A stretch of DNA of 64,000 nucleotides. It comes from Dioszegia crocea (Eukaryota > Basidiomycota > Tremellomycetes > Tremellales > Bulleribasidiaceae). The position numbers and the translations under genes are program-made. The stretch lies in the NCBI GenBank assembly GCA_001600615.1, contig BCKK01000002.1, positions 2,200,809 to 2,264,808 of the forward strand, read 5' to 3'. Shown one piece after another: positions 24,001-36,500 of the stretch (positions are counted from its first letter, which is position 1; every line of letters starts with the position of its first letter). The notes below the pieces were generated by a model. The model saw only the letters and a list, made by a program, of their open reading frames with translations. It had not been told where the DNA came from and did no database searches.

Positions 24001-26751
24001 TCGCCACCAGGGACGACAGGCTCGACAATTTCCGTGACCCTTTCTGTTTCCCCCTCTTGAGGCCGGGAGTATCGCCGAGAGGTATTCGACCGGGTCGGAG
24101 CGAGTGATGATGACTGACCCGAAGTCGCGCGTGACAGATTGTGGCTGGAAGACGCTTTCGAATGTAGACTCCTGACCGAGGGTTTCTTCAACCACCCTGA
24201 CCAACCCTTCTCGCCGTGAGCAGGTGGTACGCCTCTCTGCCTAGGCGGGTATCCCTCATATCCATCATCGGCCTCCTCGTCCGCATGCAATGTTTCCTGC
24301 GACCCACCAGCTCCAGCCGACCCCGCCCGCTTATCCTTATCGTGATCGGTATGCCGACCTACAAGCGGTTTCAACACCTTCTTCAACCCGCCCAAAACAC
24401 CCTTATGTGAGCTATTCTTACGCTGCCTCTGCTCCTCCTCGTCCGCCTCCTGTTCCGCCATGTAAATATCAGACTGGGCGCTGCTCATCCTAGGCAAAAG
24501 ACTATCGGGGCGATTATCGACCAATTGCTGAATCTTGCGAATGGTACGCTCGGTATCGGCAAACGAGGCAAAGTAGTACGAGTCGACCGACATTTGATCG
24601 TCCGGGTCCACACAGCGGATTTCAACCGTCTCGGCGAATTCCAGAGTGGGCGATTTCTCAATCTCCAACACCGCTTCAAGAGGAATAACAATCTGTAAAC
24701 GTTAGCTACAATCATAGGTCATGGCTCACCTTGACATTCTCGCCCTCGTGCTGCGCTTTGAACATGACTTTCCGGACCGCCTTGACCCACTCGTCTCGTG
24801 CACTCTCCGTCTCGGCAGTGAATGAGTAATTGCGTTCGGGCGTACGGAGTTTAAATCGCTGCTCGTCGATAGGCTCACAGGAAGAGACGTATTGCAGAGA
24901 GATGTTGCCCTTGGGGAAGTATGGGTCCTGGAATTTGTCAGCGTGTAACAGTACTTTTGTAGGATTGGCTTACAGCGGTGCTTTCGAACCAGCTGAGAAC
25001 GTCATTCTTGAGTACGACCCAGTATTTGGTCGTCAATTTGGTATGAGATGCCTTCTTTGATAATGGACCGCTCTTGACAACTACATTCTGGATACATCAG
25101 CTTTTCGATCCGCCAACCTATCCAAACCTACCTCTCGATCCGGCATGTGGGCAAAGAAACAAATGTGGCGGGCAGTAAGGTACATGTATCCCTTGAGCAC
25201 TGAAACGTCAGTTTAGAAACCGACATCGCTTGAGCACGCCACTTACTGATACTCCTCAACAGCCAACAACGCATCTCCTCCAGCACTTCTTCCCTCTCGG
25301 GTAGAGCAAAGACGTCCATCAACTTCTGGCCCAGCCTTTCCCGCCTGACCCTTTGACGTTCTCCAGCAGTCACGCTCATTCGATCCTCCACCTCCTCATC
25401 ATCTCCCGTCTCTTCTTTTAGCGCTGCAGACGTATTATCGTCCCGAGGTCCGCCTCTTGTTGCGCCCTCGGCCGATCCGCCCGTCTGCTCGCATTCTGCA
25501 TCCTCCTCGATTTGTGCGCCCTTCTCTTCTGCTGTCACCCGATCATTCAACATCTCACGAGCCCCGGCAGGCATCGACCCCCCGCTCGTCGTCGTTGAAG
25601 CGGAAGACCGCCTGCTATCGGCGGGTAGCACCTCAGCAACAATGGCAGGTTTACCTTGCTCAGCCAAGGCGCTCTTCTCGTGTCCCTTCGGACGCCGAAA
25701 TCCGAGCTCATACTCTTGCTCATCAAGACTAGGACTTTGAGCATGACGGGCGATAACATTTTGGCGGAAAGGGAAATGAAGAGGCTCGTGGGGGTTTTCG
25801 CGCGAAGATTGGTATTCGCTCGGTCGGATAGTGTGAAGGGATGAATGAAGTCGAGACACTGATTGGTCAGCGCAAGTTGATGAGAGGAATATCGCGGACT
25901 TACTCTTCGGTCTGGACACTCCTTCACCCGAGATGCTCTGCGAGTGCCGGGCATCATGAGGATGTTCTGCCTCTTCGTCGTCGTCATTCTCATCGTCGGA
26001 AGAATCACCATCCGAGTCGTCCCCTTCCGCTTCTTCCCAGGGTAGGGCGTTCAGAGCAGACATGAGTGCTGAAGCGCCCATTTGTATCTATCCGTTAGCA
26101 CTCGTCTTGCACTAAGGCTTGGGCTTGAACAGGAAAGTCGCTCACCGATCCGATCTCCTTGCCCGCCCCAAACCCAGGTCGGACAGCCTTGACGCTGTAC
26201 TCTTCATTACCAGCTGTCGGGCCCGAAGCCATCGCCTTGCCTTCTGGTATAGTCGCCTCCTTGCCTTCTGGCCGGAATGGGAAACCTCCCTTTCCAGGAC
26301 CACGACTCGCCATCGGTGTCTCTAACGGTGACATCTCGTCCAGTGGTGTCCCACTAATGATCGGATCCTCCTCTCTTTCTCGTCGGGGCTTCGCATCGTC
26401 CTCCTTCTTCTCTGGCCGACCCTCGTGCGAAACACCACTCTTGTTGTCTCGATTGTTTCCAGTTGGGGGAATGATCATTCGTGAAGCTTCAGGAAACACA
26501 TGTTTGGCTGCAGCGTTTAAGAGTGCTTCGGCATTGGGATGTTTGGGCGCGGGTGACCGCGACTCGGGATCGATCACGGGCTGCGCAAAGGGCGGTTGTT
26601 GTTGCTGTTCCCCAGACATGATGCCTGAGGTCTCCCTGGGTAAAGCTGGCGATGCTAGAGAGGATGTCAGCTCAAATTTGTCACTACCAATCGTTGTCCC
26701 CATTGGCAAGTTCGAGCTCGCTGGATAAATCAGGTGTAAAGTGGCGGACAT
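21017..26751 (-). CDS. ATG26: Sterol 3-beta-glucosyltransferase (Atg26/UGT51)
   Basis: This enzyme transfers glucose from UDP-glucose to ergosterol and is peripheral on membranes. About 1,550-1,600 residues lie in more than 12 exons. In order I see a disordered acidic N-terminus; a GRAM-type segment around [13 protein letters not shown] and [16 protein letters not shown]; a PH domain ([19 protein letters not shown] to [10 protein letters not shown]); a long Ser-rich linker; a second GRAM-like segment ([20 protein letters not shown]); and the GT28/GT1 catalytic part. The catalytic part starts [20 protein letters not shown] and carries the sugar-nucleotide motif [17 protein letters not shown], then PFFGDQAFW. 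An acidic/lysine-rich insertion of about 30 residues sits within the catalytic domain (about 21975-22080). The C-terminal 150 residues are disordered. The start may be 26751 or the internal ATG at 26621 (MSGEQ), because a branch-and-acceptor signal lies between them. Confidence 0.93.
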
Positions 26752-27158
26752 ACGATTTCGTCACCACTTTTGGCGGAGAGATCAGACAACCGGCTCCTAT
26801 TGATGTGTTCTTGGCTGAGGGTTGTAAGCCAAGGACGATGCTTGGTGTCGTCTGATGAGAGGCAGTCTAGTATTAAGTGACCGACGTTGGCTGTGTATGA
26901 TTTGGCTGGAATCACTAAACAGGCACGACGTCATTCTCGCATCAGGCACAGCGCGCCTAACAAAGCCGGAATATCCTGAATGTTCCAAGTAGGCGCGCCA
27001 GTTTCCGGACAACGAGACTGTTTTCCTTTTGTTGTTGCCACCGACAACACCGTCACCTCGACTATACACCTTGCCCTCTTGGAATAGCCGCCGAGCATCT
27101 TGAGCATAGCTGTTTACTTCAGCTCGGAAGGGCCGCTAGCCCCTACTTGCGAGCCATC
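26752..27158. promoter_or_regulatory. Divergent promoter of ATG26 and RecQ gene
   Basis: This 407-base gap contains GACGTCA (26927-26933, CRE-type) and two CGCG-core sites: GCGCGCC at 26951-26957 and the palindrome GGCGCGCC at 26992-26999. The CGCG sites lie 160-210 bases before the RecQ start and resemble E2F/MBF targets. No coding frame here is convincing. Confidence 0.35.
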
Positions 27159-30100
27159 ATGGCTGCCGTAGCAAATCCGCAGCCACAAGTGCCTCCTGCA
27201 CGACAAACATTCGCTTTGCCGTCATGTACCCCCGCCGACACTGGGTATCCCAATATTCCCATGGCTGCCAGGGTGAGCATCGACTCCTATCAGCCCTTAG
27301 ATTTATCTCTGCTTTTTGACTGCCACTGACCATGTCAGAAATTCAGCTCAAAACGCCCGTTCAAACGCGTCAATTCGGCAGAAGAGAACAATTCGGGTCT
27401 GCTCTGGAATTTGAAGAAGTGTAAGCTAGCTGTGGTTCCAATTTTGAGCCTTCGTTGACCGTTTGAAGATTGGGGCTACTCCAAGTTCCGTGGACCACAG
27501 CTGGATATCTGTAGATCAGTCATACGCGATCGCGATGTGCTGGTTGTTGCGCCTACAGGTATCGGCAAGTCGTGAGTGAACATTCGATCGCGTCCACGGA
27601 TTTGTGACTCATCCGGCAGATTATGTTTCCAAGTACCGGCAGTCACTCTGGAGTTCGGCGTGACTCTTGTAGTGTCCCCTCTCAAAGGTCAATTCCATAG
27701 GCAGCCATCTGAGTTCCACAGACTGACGATTCAGCACTCATGTACGACCAAGTCAACGCCCTAGTCAGCAAAGGCGTAAAGGCTATGATGGCTTGTAACG
27801 ATACTTCGGTCGATGATGTGAAAGAGGTCAGCTAATAATAAATCGAAGTGGAGCAGCTCCAGCCAGAAAGCTGACTTTTCTCAGATCAATCGCCAACTCC
27901 GCTTGGGCCATCCTCAGTTACGCTTGCTATACATCACACCCGAATCTCTCTTCACTAGTCATCGCTATAAAGAGGCCATCCGAGCCTGCTACGACAACGG
28001 CCAGATGCGGCGGCTGGTGATCGATGAGGCTCATTGTATCGACGTAAGCTGTCTAGTGGCGTTGTCTCGGCTCTCTGTAGCCTTAGCTGACTGGTAGGAA
28101 TGGGGAAGGACATTCCGGCCTTCGTACAGACTGCTAGGAGACTTCAGAAGCCTCTACCCGAGAGTTCCCATCACAGTGAGTTTTCATCTCGAGACGAAGC
28201 AAAGTCACTGACGGCGTCAGGCATTGACAGCATCCGCTACGAGGGAGACCCGACAGGACATTCTCGAGCTGCTGTGCATCACCAAAGAGAATCTTGATTT
28301 TTGGGTAGAGCCCTGTAACAGGAAGAATCTCTTCTACGAGGTCAGTTGCCATTGGCCCGTAGAGCAAGCATAGCTGATCATCCAGGTCCTGTATCGTGGG
28401 CCTGAACACGAGGAAAGTCTATCGACAGAAGACCAAATCATAACATGGATCAAGAAGCACAGGCCCGGATTCAGCGAGCGGAATGCCAAGCATGGTGTTT
28501 CGGCAGGATGCGTGACTGGATTGGTATACTGTCGGAAACGAGCACAGGTAGGCTGTGAATTCACATCTAATCCCAGGTATTATGAGTCGATGACTGATCA
28601 ATCCCAGTGCGAAGATCTAGCCCTGCATCTGCAAAAAGCTGGCATGAAGGCGCGGGCATACCACGCCGATATGCCTCAGAAGACTAAGGAGGCTGTACAG
28701 GCCGATTGGCTCGCCGGGAGAATTGAAGTGGTGTGTGCTACGATTGCCTTTGGCATGGTGAGCACTTGACTTATTTAGTGAGGGCGAAGGCTGATACCGC
28801 AAGGGTATAGATCAAGCCCATGTGCGATATGTCATACATTACAACATGCCGACTACGCTTGAAGGTGAGCTATAGCATTGGAGACCCCGAGCTAATTCCC
28901 AGGCTTCTATCAAGAGACCGGACGAGCGGGACGTGATGGCCATGTAAGCTTAGACTTCTGCTTGGTTGGGGATCGTGCTGATCCATTACCAGATGTCACG
29001 CTGTGTTCTGATCTACTGTGAGCTTTGTGCATGTTTATCCTGTAAAACACCCCGAGCTGACCCTTAGCTCGTGAAGACGCTTCCGACCATCGTAAGAAAC
29101 TAGGCCAAGAGATGTCTCGGACCAAGAGCGACGACGATCAAGAAAAGACTGAAAAGGAGGTGGAAAAGGAGAAGGGCAAGCGCCGAGTTTTGGACAGCTT
29201 TACCTGGGTATGTCAACTTCGGCTGATGATATGAGTTACGGATACTGATGCACAAAGTTGCAATCGAACTATATCGAGAATACCTCAGTCTGTCGACATA
29301 TTGCCATCTGCAGGTACTTTGGCGAAAAGATCGACGGGGCCGACCTTGCTATTCGCCAGGCGTACTGTAATGGCATGTGCGATGTAAGCTAAGATATCCT
29401 GGCCGCTGCATATGGCTTGGCTGATGCTCGATAGGTATGCACCGAACCGGCCACCGTGGCTCGACGGGCTGCAATGCTCAATGGCGAGATCGAAATTGCC
29501 TCTCAAGTCATCCGGGAAGAGGTCGTAGAGGAGGAGGAAGACATCGGCGCTACGGGTCACGTCTCGTCTGACCCCGTCCGACCCGCAGGAACCATGGCGA
29601 TGCTATTCGGTACTGCCCGAACACGCTCTTCGGGAATCTACCCTTCCTCCGATAACGCCCCTGGACCATCTCGGCTTTCCGCCGGTAATGCCCGTTCGGC
29701 CGCATCAGCCATGCGGCTACCCTCCAACCCTGCCCAAGGCGGGAGTACCCCAAACACCAGCTCGTCCGCCGCCGCCGCTCCCGCCCCACCTATTGTTCCA
29801 CCATCCTTTACCTCTCAAGGTCAGCGTCGAATCGGTATTGTCGCATACTCATCTACCGTCCCCTCTGCCCAAAGCTCCTCCATCGAGCATCGGCCAGCAC
29901 TGGCAGACATTGACATTTCGGCGAGGGCGAATGAGGGTCAAAAACGGCGCAGATTAGCTCTGGCCCAAGCGGCCAACGAGGATGATTCGGACCCTTCTTC
30001 TGAGGCTGGGCCGAGCAAGACACCCCGGACTCGGCAGGGTCCAAAGCCCAATCAGGCGCGCAAATCGACTCAGGGTGGTAAAAGGCGGCAGGCCGAGCCC

Positions 30101-31005
30101 GCTCCGAGCCCATATCTGGCCAATGGTGATTTGGCACGTCGTCAACCTGGATCTAGATCAAGAAGGAGTCAGACATTCACGATTGATTCATTGACTGAAG
30201 GGCCTGGAGAAGGGTCGTATACTCTCGCAGCGCCTCCGCCGGAGGATGCGAAGAAATCTAAGAGGCAACGCGAGGCTTTTGAGGGTGTAGACGCGGTGGA
30301 GCTTGATGGAGATGGGCCGTTTGCGTATTACAACTGTGAGATTTGATAGATCACCCGGGCGGAACAAAGCTGATTTGCCAGCCCCGGGCGTTGGGGTCGC
30401 CGGACCATCGAGAGATATTCGGAGAGTGCAGGGTTTCCGGACGCCGTTCAGATCACCAATCGTCCAACCTACACAAAGGTCGAGAGTGGGGCCTATATTG
30501 GTAAGTTCCTATCCACTGTACAACGAAAGGTTGGAAATGAGCAGAGCTCACCCACTTTAGGCTGAAACCCGTCGAGAAGCGCTGAAGACTCTACAAACCA
30601 CCTTACTTGATATCTTCAGCGACGCTGCCCCGGGGGAGAGGGTTTGGATATACTGGGAATGTCCCGTCGATCCGCCGGAAGCGAGAGTTAAGGGCGTTAA
30701 GAGGGTCGCGAGGGAATTGGAGGCTGAAGTGGTCAAGCAGAGCCACACCACGATTGATTTCCGTGAGTGCTCACTCTGCTTCGTATTACAGTCTCAACAA
30801 GCTGTGTATCAATTTTGAACATAGCTGACAATTCCCAGGTCAAGGCATACAAGATCTTTGCAAAGCCCTTAAACTACTTCGCATACCGTCAGTGCTTGAT
30901 GCCATTTGTGGCGGGGAGTTAGCCGGGGAATTTGGCGATGGTGAAGCAGGCGGTTGGATGAGGTTGGTAGAGCGATATGCGCGGGCAGAGGCGGAGAGGT
31001 CTTGA
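27159..31005 (+). CDS. Divergent RecQ-family DNA helicase
   Basis: This is an ATP-dependent 3'-5' DNA helicase of about 950 residues in many exons. Superfamily 2 motifs in order are the Walker A APTGIGKSLCFQVPA, VVSPLKALMYDQV, YITPESLF, the DEAH box VIDEAHCIDEWGRTFRPSY, ALTASAT, GLVYCRKRAQ, FGMGIDQAHVRYVIHYNMP and QETGRAGRDG. A RecQ zinc-binding segment follows, with Cys residues in SVCRHIAICRYFGEK and YCNGMCDVC. The loop after DEAH reads CIDEWGRTFR where BLM/Sgs1 has CVSQWGHDFR. The following 300 residues are disordered (Ser/Pro/Ala-rich, basic). The end is a structured region of about 120 residues (from ETRREALKTLQTTLLDIF to VERYARAEAE) that I cannot assign. I see no HRDC domain. A second RecQ gene at 61141 is the Sgs1/BLM type, so this one is a distinct paralogue. 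Confidence 0.9.
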
Positions 31006-31159
31006 TTGTGGACTTGACACTGAAGATGTATTGTACAGCAAATGATTGTATGTACTAGTCTGGTAGTCTAAGCAAGAATCACCGACATTATAGGAATCTG
31101 CATCCACAAGAGTACTCTACTTGATCTACACATACATTCACAGCTTGTCCCACATTATT
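31006..31159. other. Short convergent spacer
   Basis: This is 154 bases between the stop codons of the RecQ (+) and permease (-) genes. The two transcripts probably overlap at their 3' ends. No feature is seen. Confidence 0.4.
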
Positions 31160-33129
31160 TCACAAAGAATACCTAAACTCCGGAATCTGCCTATCCGTCC
31201 GATCCCTATAATCCTCCATGCCGGGCAAAACGGGCGGCATAACCCCTTCTCCGCCACTGGACAGATCCTTCTCCTTCCCTTCGTCCTGCTCCACCGCGAG
31301 ACTCTCAGCCCCTGCGTCAACTGGAGGCAAAGCGTCTCTCCGCCTATTCTCACGCTTGAGTGCCCAGCGTATGAGGAGAGACATACTTCCCGCAGCGACC
31401 ATGGAGACAATGACGGCGATCCAGGTCGAGCGGTACTTGATGATTACTTCCTGTGTGAAGACGAGATAGGCCGCGATGATGTTGCCGAGGTTGTAGCCGA
31501 TAAAGATGAGGCCGGACTGGGAGTTAGGACGGTCACGTTTACCGACGACGAGTATGACATGAACTTACTACAGTGGCTTTCTTTGTCGATCCTGCTGTGT
31601 TGGCCTGAGCTATTGATAGGAGAAGGACATATGGTGCCCCGAAAGTCTACACTATCAGCTTGAGACTCGGGAACTCTCTGCGAGCTAACAGAAAGATGAC
31701 TGACTGCGACGAGATAGTAGCCAATCAATGGGCCTGCTGTAGGATTCCACGGTGCAGTCCAAATGGTGATAGCTCCAACGATGACAGGAGTACACGAGAT
31801 TGGCAGCATCTACGCACGTCAGCCATCGACTCAGAAACAAATCCGGCCACCGGTCCAACTCACATAGGTCCTGCTATCTTTGAATCGCTGAGAAAGGTAG
31901 GTAAATAGGTAGATGGTAATGCACGTGAAGAAACCTCCTGGGATACCAAGGGCGATAGTCTGCAGTGAAGAGTATCCGAAACTTTGGATGATCCGAGCTC
32001 CAAAGGCAGTCACAGCTCCATTACAGATCTGGGAATCAGCATCGGGTAGAGGTATGTGACGTCGAGTAGGAACACTCACATAGATCGCCGTAGCCATAAG
32101 TAGGTAAATGTAAGATTTCCAGTCGGTGACAGCTTCGAGAAACTGTGGGAGGTTGAAAGGCTGACGATCCTTCCCGAAAGGGTTTTGCTGGAATCGACGG
32201 ATCAAAATTTCTTTGTCTCGTGTGGAGAAGAATCGGCCGGGTTGGAGCGGTGAGGCTGGGAGGAGGAAGTATATCGGGATCGACCAAGCGATGGTTACTG
32301 CGCCCGCAAAGTAGTATCTGAGCGTAAGCCCCAACAGGCGATATCAAAAAACCCAAATGTACGACTTACAAAGCTTTCCATTGTTGCTGTAGGTCGTTAT
32401 GCCCAATCCCGAAGTTGATGACTCCTGAAAGCATGGAGAACATCTGACCATCAGTAGAATCCCAAACTATCTCAATTGGAGACTGTCTCCGAGAACTCTT
32501 TTGTGCTGACCGACTCACCCCCGTCGCAGAATACCAGACACCCATCCTCACAGCCTGTTCCCCTGGCTTATACCACAGACAAGTAACAGTGACGAAAGCC
32601 GGGCTGACGGCGCTTTCAATCAACCCCAAAAAGAACCGCTGCGCGACGAATCCAGAGTAATTGTTGCACGCGACCGTGAGGATACAGACTACGCCCCAGA
32701 TCGCCACGACAGCTGCGCATGCTGGTGGAAGGGGGAGGCGAGCGAAGAGAAGGGCCATAGGCAAGACAGCGACAATGTAACCGTAGTAGAACTAAGACGC
32801 ATCAGCGTCGGAATCGCAGGACCACACCGTGCAGAGCTTGATGTGACTTACGGCCGCAGTCGCTGTTGAATACTTTGTGGTGACTGATACACCGTTGATG
32901 GTTTCGATAAGTCCCAAATCAGGCAGGATACCAAAAACAGCTGCGCTTCCCAATACCGCTTTGTCGTAATACTGCCATCATCAGCCTGGATTCCAAGATG
33001 ACTTGACACTGGGGCCCACCTGTAAACCCAATGTGATCGTTAGAATAGGCATCAAGATCAGATCCAACTTCCGCACCACCCTCTTCTCCTCATCCCTGCC
33101 CATATCAATAGAATTTCTCTCGCTCATCA
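31160..33129 (-). CDS. MFS permease, Dal5/allantoate (anion:cation symporter) type
   Basis: This is a major-facilitator plasma-membrane transporter of about 500 residues. The N-terminus EKRVVRKLDLILMPILTIT leads into YYDKAVLGSAAVFGI, a pattern typical of the fungal Dal5/Tna1/Seo1 group that takes up organic anions such as allantoate, ureidosuccinate or nicotinate. Further blocks are FYYGYIVAVLPMALL, QRFFLGLIESAVSPAFVTV (the family 'GxxEs...P' loop), CLWYKPGEQAVRMGVWYSATG and, after the central loop with FFSTRDKEILIRRFQ, the C-terminal six helices ending ALKRENRRRD. Seven or more introns are needed, each with a GCTGA-type branch. The C-terminal cytosolic tail is acidic. The substrate cannot be told. 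A GATA-type AGATAA site lies upstream, consistent with nitrogen control but weak. Confidence 0.88.
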
Positions 33130-33593
33130 CGTCTACTAGGTTCGAGTGATGGGATCGATCTCCTTGAAAGGCTTGCCCTCGTCGACTTCGCCGAGGAGAA
33201 ACTTCGAAGAGATGAGGATCTGTACACTACCTGAAGCTGTCTCCCTCTATTTATCTGTCGTGGGCGGCTATACTATATGATCGCGCGGCATATGTCCATC
33301 ACCATAGCGGACCTCCGCAACTTGTAAATTCACGTGCCTGCTTGAAACGGATCTCAAATCTCCAAATTACGTACAGTCTATTTGTGGGGTCATGACCGTG
33401 TGGGTACTCATACTCCCTGGACATCATGGAGTAGCTACGAAGGCTTTGGTATACTGTATACATGTCGGTCTGCTAGTACATATGCTACAGTACAGTACGA
33501 TGTTGAAACCTGAATGATGCCGAATCTGTGCGCTCCTCCGCCTCGCACTCCAGCACTCTAGCTCTATGCTTTCTACAACTTGACCCATCGGGC
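33130..33593 (-). promoter_or_regulatory. Promoter of the Dal5-type permease
   Basis: This is 464 bases between the permease start (33129) and the RDH54 stop (33594), with both genes on the minus strand. AGATAA (minus strand, 33256-33251) lies 122 bases before the permease ATG and matches the HGATAR site of nitrogen GATA regulators. Only one clear site is present. The rest is moderately AT-rich with no gene. Confidence 0.3.
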
Positions 33594-36500
33594 CTACTTC
33601 GCATCTTCCACGCTCGCCTCTCGACTCGCCATCAACTTGCTACTGCTGACTTTTTCGAAAGCAAACATCACCCTCCCCACTCCACCCTCCTTGGCAATTT
33701 TGCCCAAAGAGTACTGCTTCGCATCTTGCAAACTGAGCCCCATCGACCGCCTCGAATTGGCAGGAACGACTTTTTGACCCTTCTTCTTCGCAGGCAGAGA
33801 GTCTCCGACATCCGAATCGTCCCCCTCATCCGCGCTATCCATGACTTTATCGACCTGCTCATCTTCCTCATCGTCCGGATCGAGCCTCATCTTCTTCTTT
33901 GGTCGACCGGGATTATTCCACTCGGAATCCGAGACGTCTTCGATTCCGGCAATGAGGGGAGAACTCTCAATAGTTCCAAGGCTGTCGTAATGGTTCCACA
34001 TGAGGTTGTAGAGGAGGGTATCGTGGACGTTCTTGAAAGAGCCCAGGTCGAAGCCATCGTAGTGCGTCCAATGCTTCAAAGCGGCGAGTTTCTGTTGCTG
34101 CTCTACCGCTTGCTGTATGATCAGCTTGATCCACCTGCAGCGCAACCAGTGAGCCGACCTTTTTGAGCATCTTGGCAGACTGAAATATCAGCAAGGACTC
34201 AAAACAAAATGGCGATAGCTTACAGGTGCAGGATCGTATTGCGAAGCATGGACAAAGCCCTTCTTGAGATCCTCATCGTCGCTCTCGGATCCGTCATCCT
34301 TGTCTGGACTAGAAGTCGCGTTGGCGTCCTTCTCAGCTAGAATATCGCTCGCGCTCTTGGTACGACAATCGCACTGGAGCAAGTCGTCTGCAATGTCAGC
34401 TCTGCCGATGGGATGGAAGAGTATCACGCACGGGTCTGACAACCGTCCGTGGTCATCCTGAGCGTGAAGATGTCTTTCAGTTCGGCAGGCGAGAAGGCTG
34501 CATGGTAAGCTTTCTGAACGATCAACTACACGTGTCAGCCAGCTCACAATCTTTGCTATCTTTGCCTTGCTTTTGATCCATCATCTGGTCTGATAACCCA
34601 GTTTTGGTGATTTGACGCTGCCAAAATCAGCTTGATTGAACCACAACGGATGTTGTGAGCGGCGAGCCAGCTGACCTGATAAATTTTCTCGTCGATCGTG
34701 TTGGTCGTGAGCAGACGATAAATGAAGACGGGCTTCTTTTGGCCATCACTGAGCGATCAGAGTTGTCCTCAACAGTGGGACATCATGACCTACCGATGAA
34801 TACGCGCCATGGCTTGGAGGTCGGTGGAAGGGTTCCTGCCTTGTCAGTCTTTGGACGATGGAGCATTTACCAAGACACTCACCAATCGCTGTCGAAGAGA
34901 ATCAGGCGTGATGCACTGGGCAATGAGCTATAAGACCATCTCGCGAAACTATTTAAGCTTACCCGATCAAGTTCAGGCCGACACCGCCAGCCTTCGCACT
35001 CAGTAGGAAAACAAAGCTCGAATCCCTGCTCTCCTTATTGAAAGCATCAACAAGTGGTTGTCGTTCTTTGGGCGCAGTCGATCCGTCCAGGCGCATGTAC
35101 GCAAAGTGGCGTTGTTTGCAGACGTTCTGGATGATGTCGAGAGTGGCGGTCCAGTTGGAGACGACAACGACCTTTTCTTGTGTGTTGGCGTGGATGTCAT
35201 AGAGCATCTTGTCGAGAAGTGACAATTTGCCTGATACCAATCAGCAGGTGTGCCGCAGGAGCTAATGATTGAAACTGACCTGACACTGAAACATCTCGCA
35301 TGTTCAGTTCCTTGGGGATGACTTCAAGAGCGGCTTCGGTGGCATTGCCAATTTCGCCACTTTTGTGCCCCTCGTTGTCTTTCTTTCGCAAAAGCTACTC
35401 TGGTGAGCTTTGGCCATATTATATCTGACTTGAACGTACAAGTGGGGTGTTTGAGACTTTCCTCAAAAGATCGACTAAGATGGTCAGCAAGGGCGGAGAT
35501 TTAAGGCAGAGCCGACTCACTCATAGCTAGACCCTGAACTCCAGCGCCCGAGCCCTTGATCATCTGCTGCGCCAGAGTCGGCGAGAGGATACTGTTGTAC
35601 ACCTTGATCTGCAGATCGGAGGGTGCAACGAAGAGTACATATTCATCTGCCATCAGCTTGGCAATCAGGGAGACGTACGTTTAGGAGGCAGGTAGTTGTT
35701 CAGGACGTCGGCTGTCCGGCGCAGGACGAATTCCTTAGAGAGTTTGCCCAACTGCAAACGTTAGCTTTTCTGTATAGACCTTGATCCTATCGCACCGAGA
35801 CTCACCTCCTCCGCCTTCATCTTGCCATTTGCGACGGCATCAGCCGATGCGCCGACTTCTCGACTCTTCGTGATGGGTTTTTCGTAGTGCTTGAAGAATT
35901 GCTTATACGTGCCAAGCAATCCCGGGCAACAAAAGTCCACCTGAAGCATTAGTCGGATACCATGTTTCATCATCAGCGTGACTTACCATCGACCAGTATT
36001 CGCCTAGATCGTTCTGCACGGGGGTACCGGAAAGAACTGCGAGCGTCAGCTTGGGAATATGCAGGGAAATTCTGGACTGACTGATTCGGCGAGTTGTCCG
36101 AAGTGCTTCAAACATCTTTGTCGTCTTGTTGTCTTTGGTCTTGAGCCGATGACCCTCATCGCAGACGATGAGGTCGATGGGGGGCTGACATGAAGCTAAT
36201 TGTCCGCTGTCCGAGTCAGTTAAGAGCAGGCGATCCAAGCTGAGGGGGAACTGACATATGTTTGCGAAGCTGGAATGTCAGCTGAAGTCTTCCTCTTCAT
36301 AAGAGCTTTCCACCTGATGGACTTACTCGTTCGTAGCCGATGATGAGCACTTGCTGACTGTTGTAATGAAGCTGGCACGGTCAGCAGTGTTTCGGCAGAT
36401 AGGTCATCAAGATGGTACTGACGAATGTTTTTATTTGCGCATCTGATCCGTCCGCAACAATGACGCCTATCTCATTGGACCGAACCCTGCTTCGTCAGCT

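Noticed and set aside
26159..26728. 189-codon plus-strand frame opposite the ATG26 N-terminus
   Set aside because: It is a shadow of the disordered first exon, with no motif and no splice-consistent partners.
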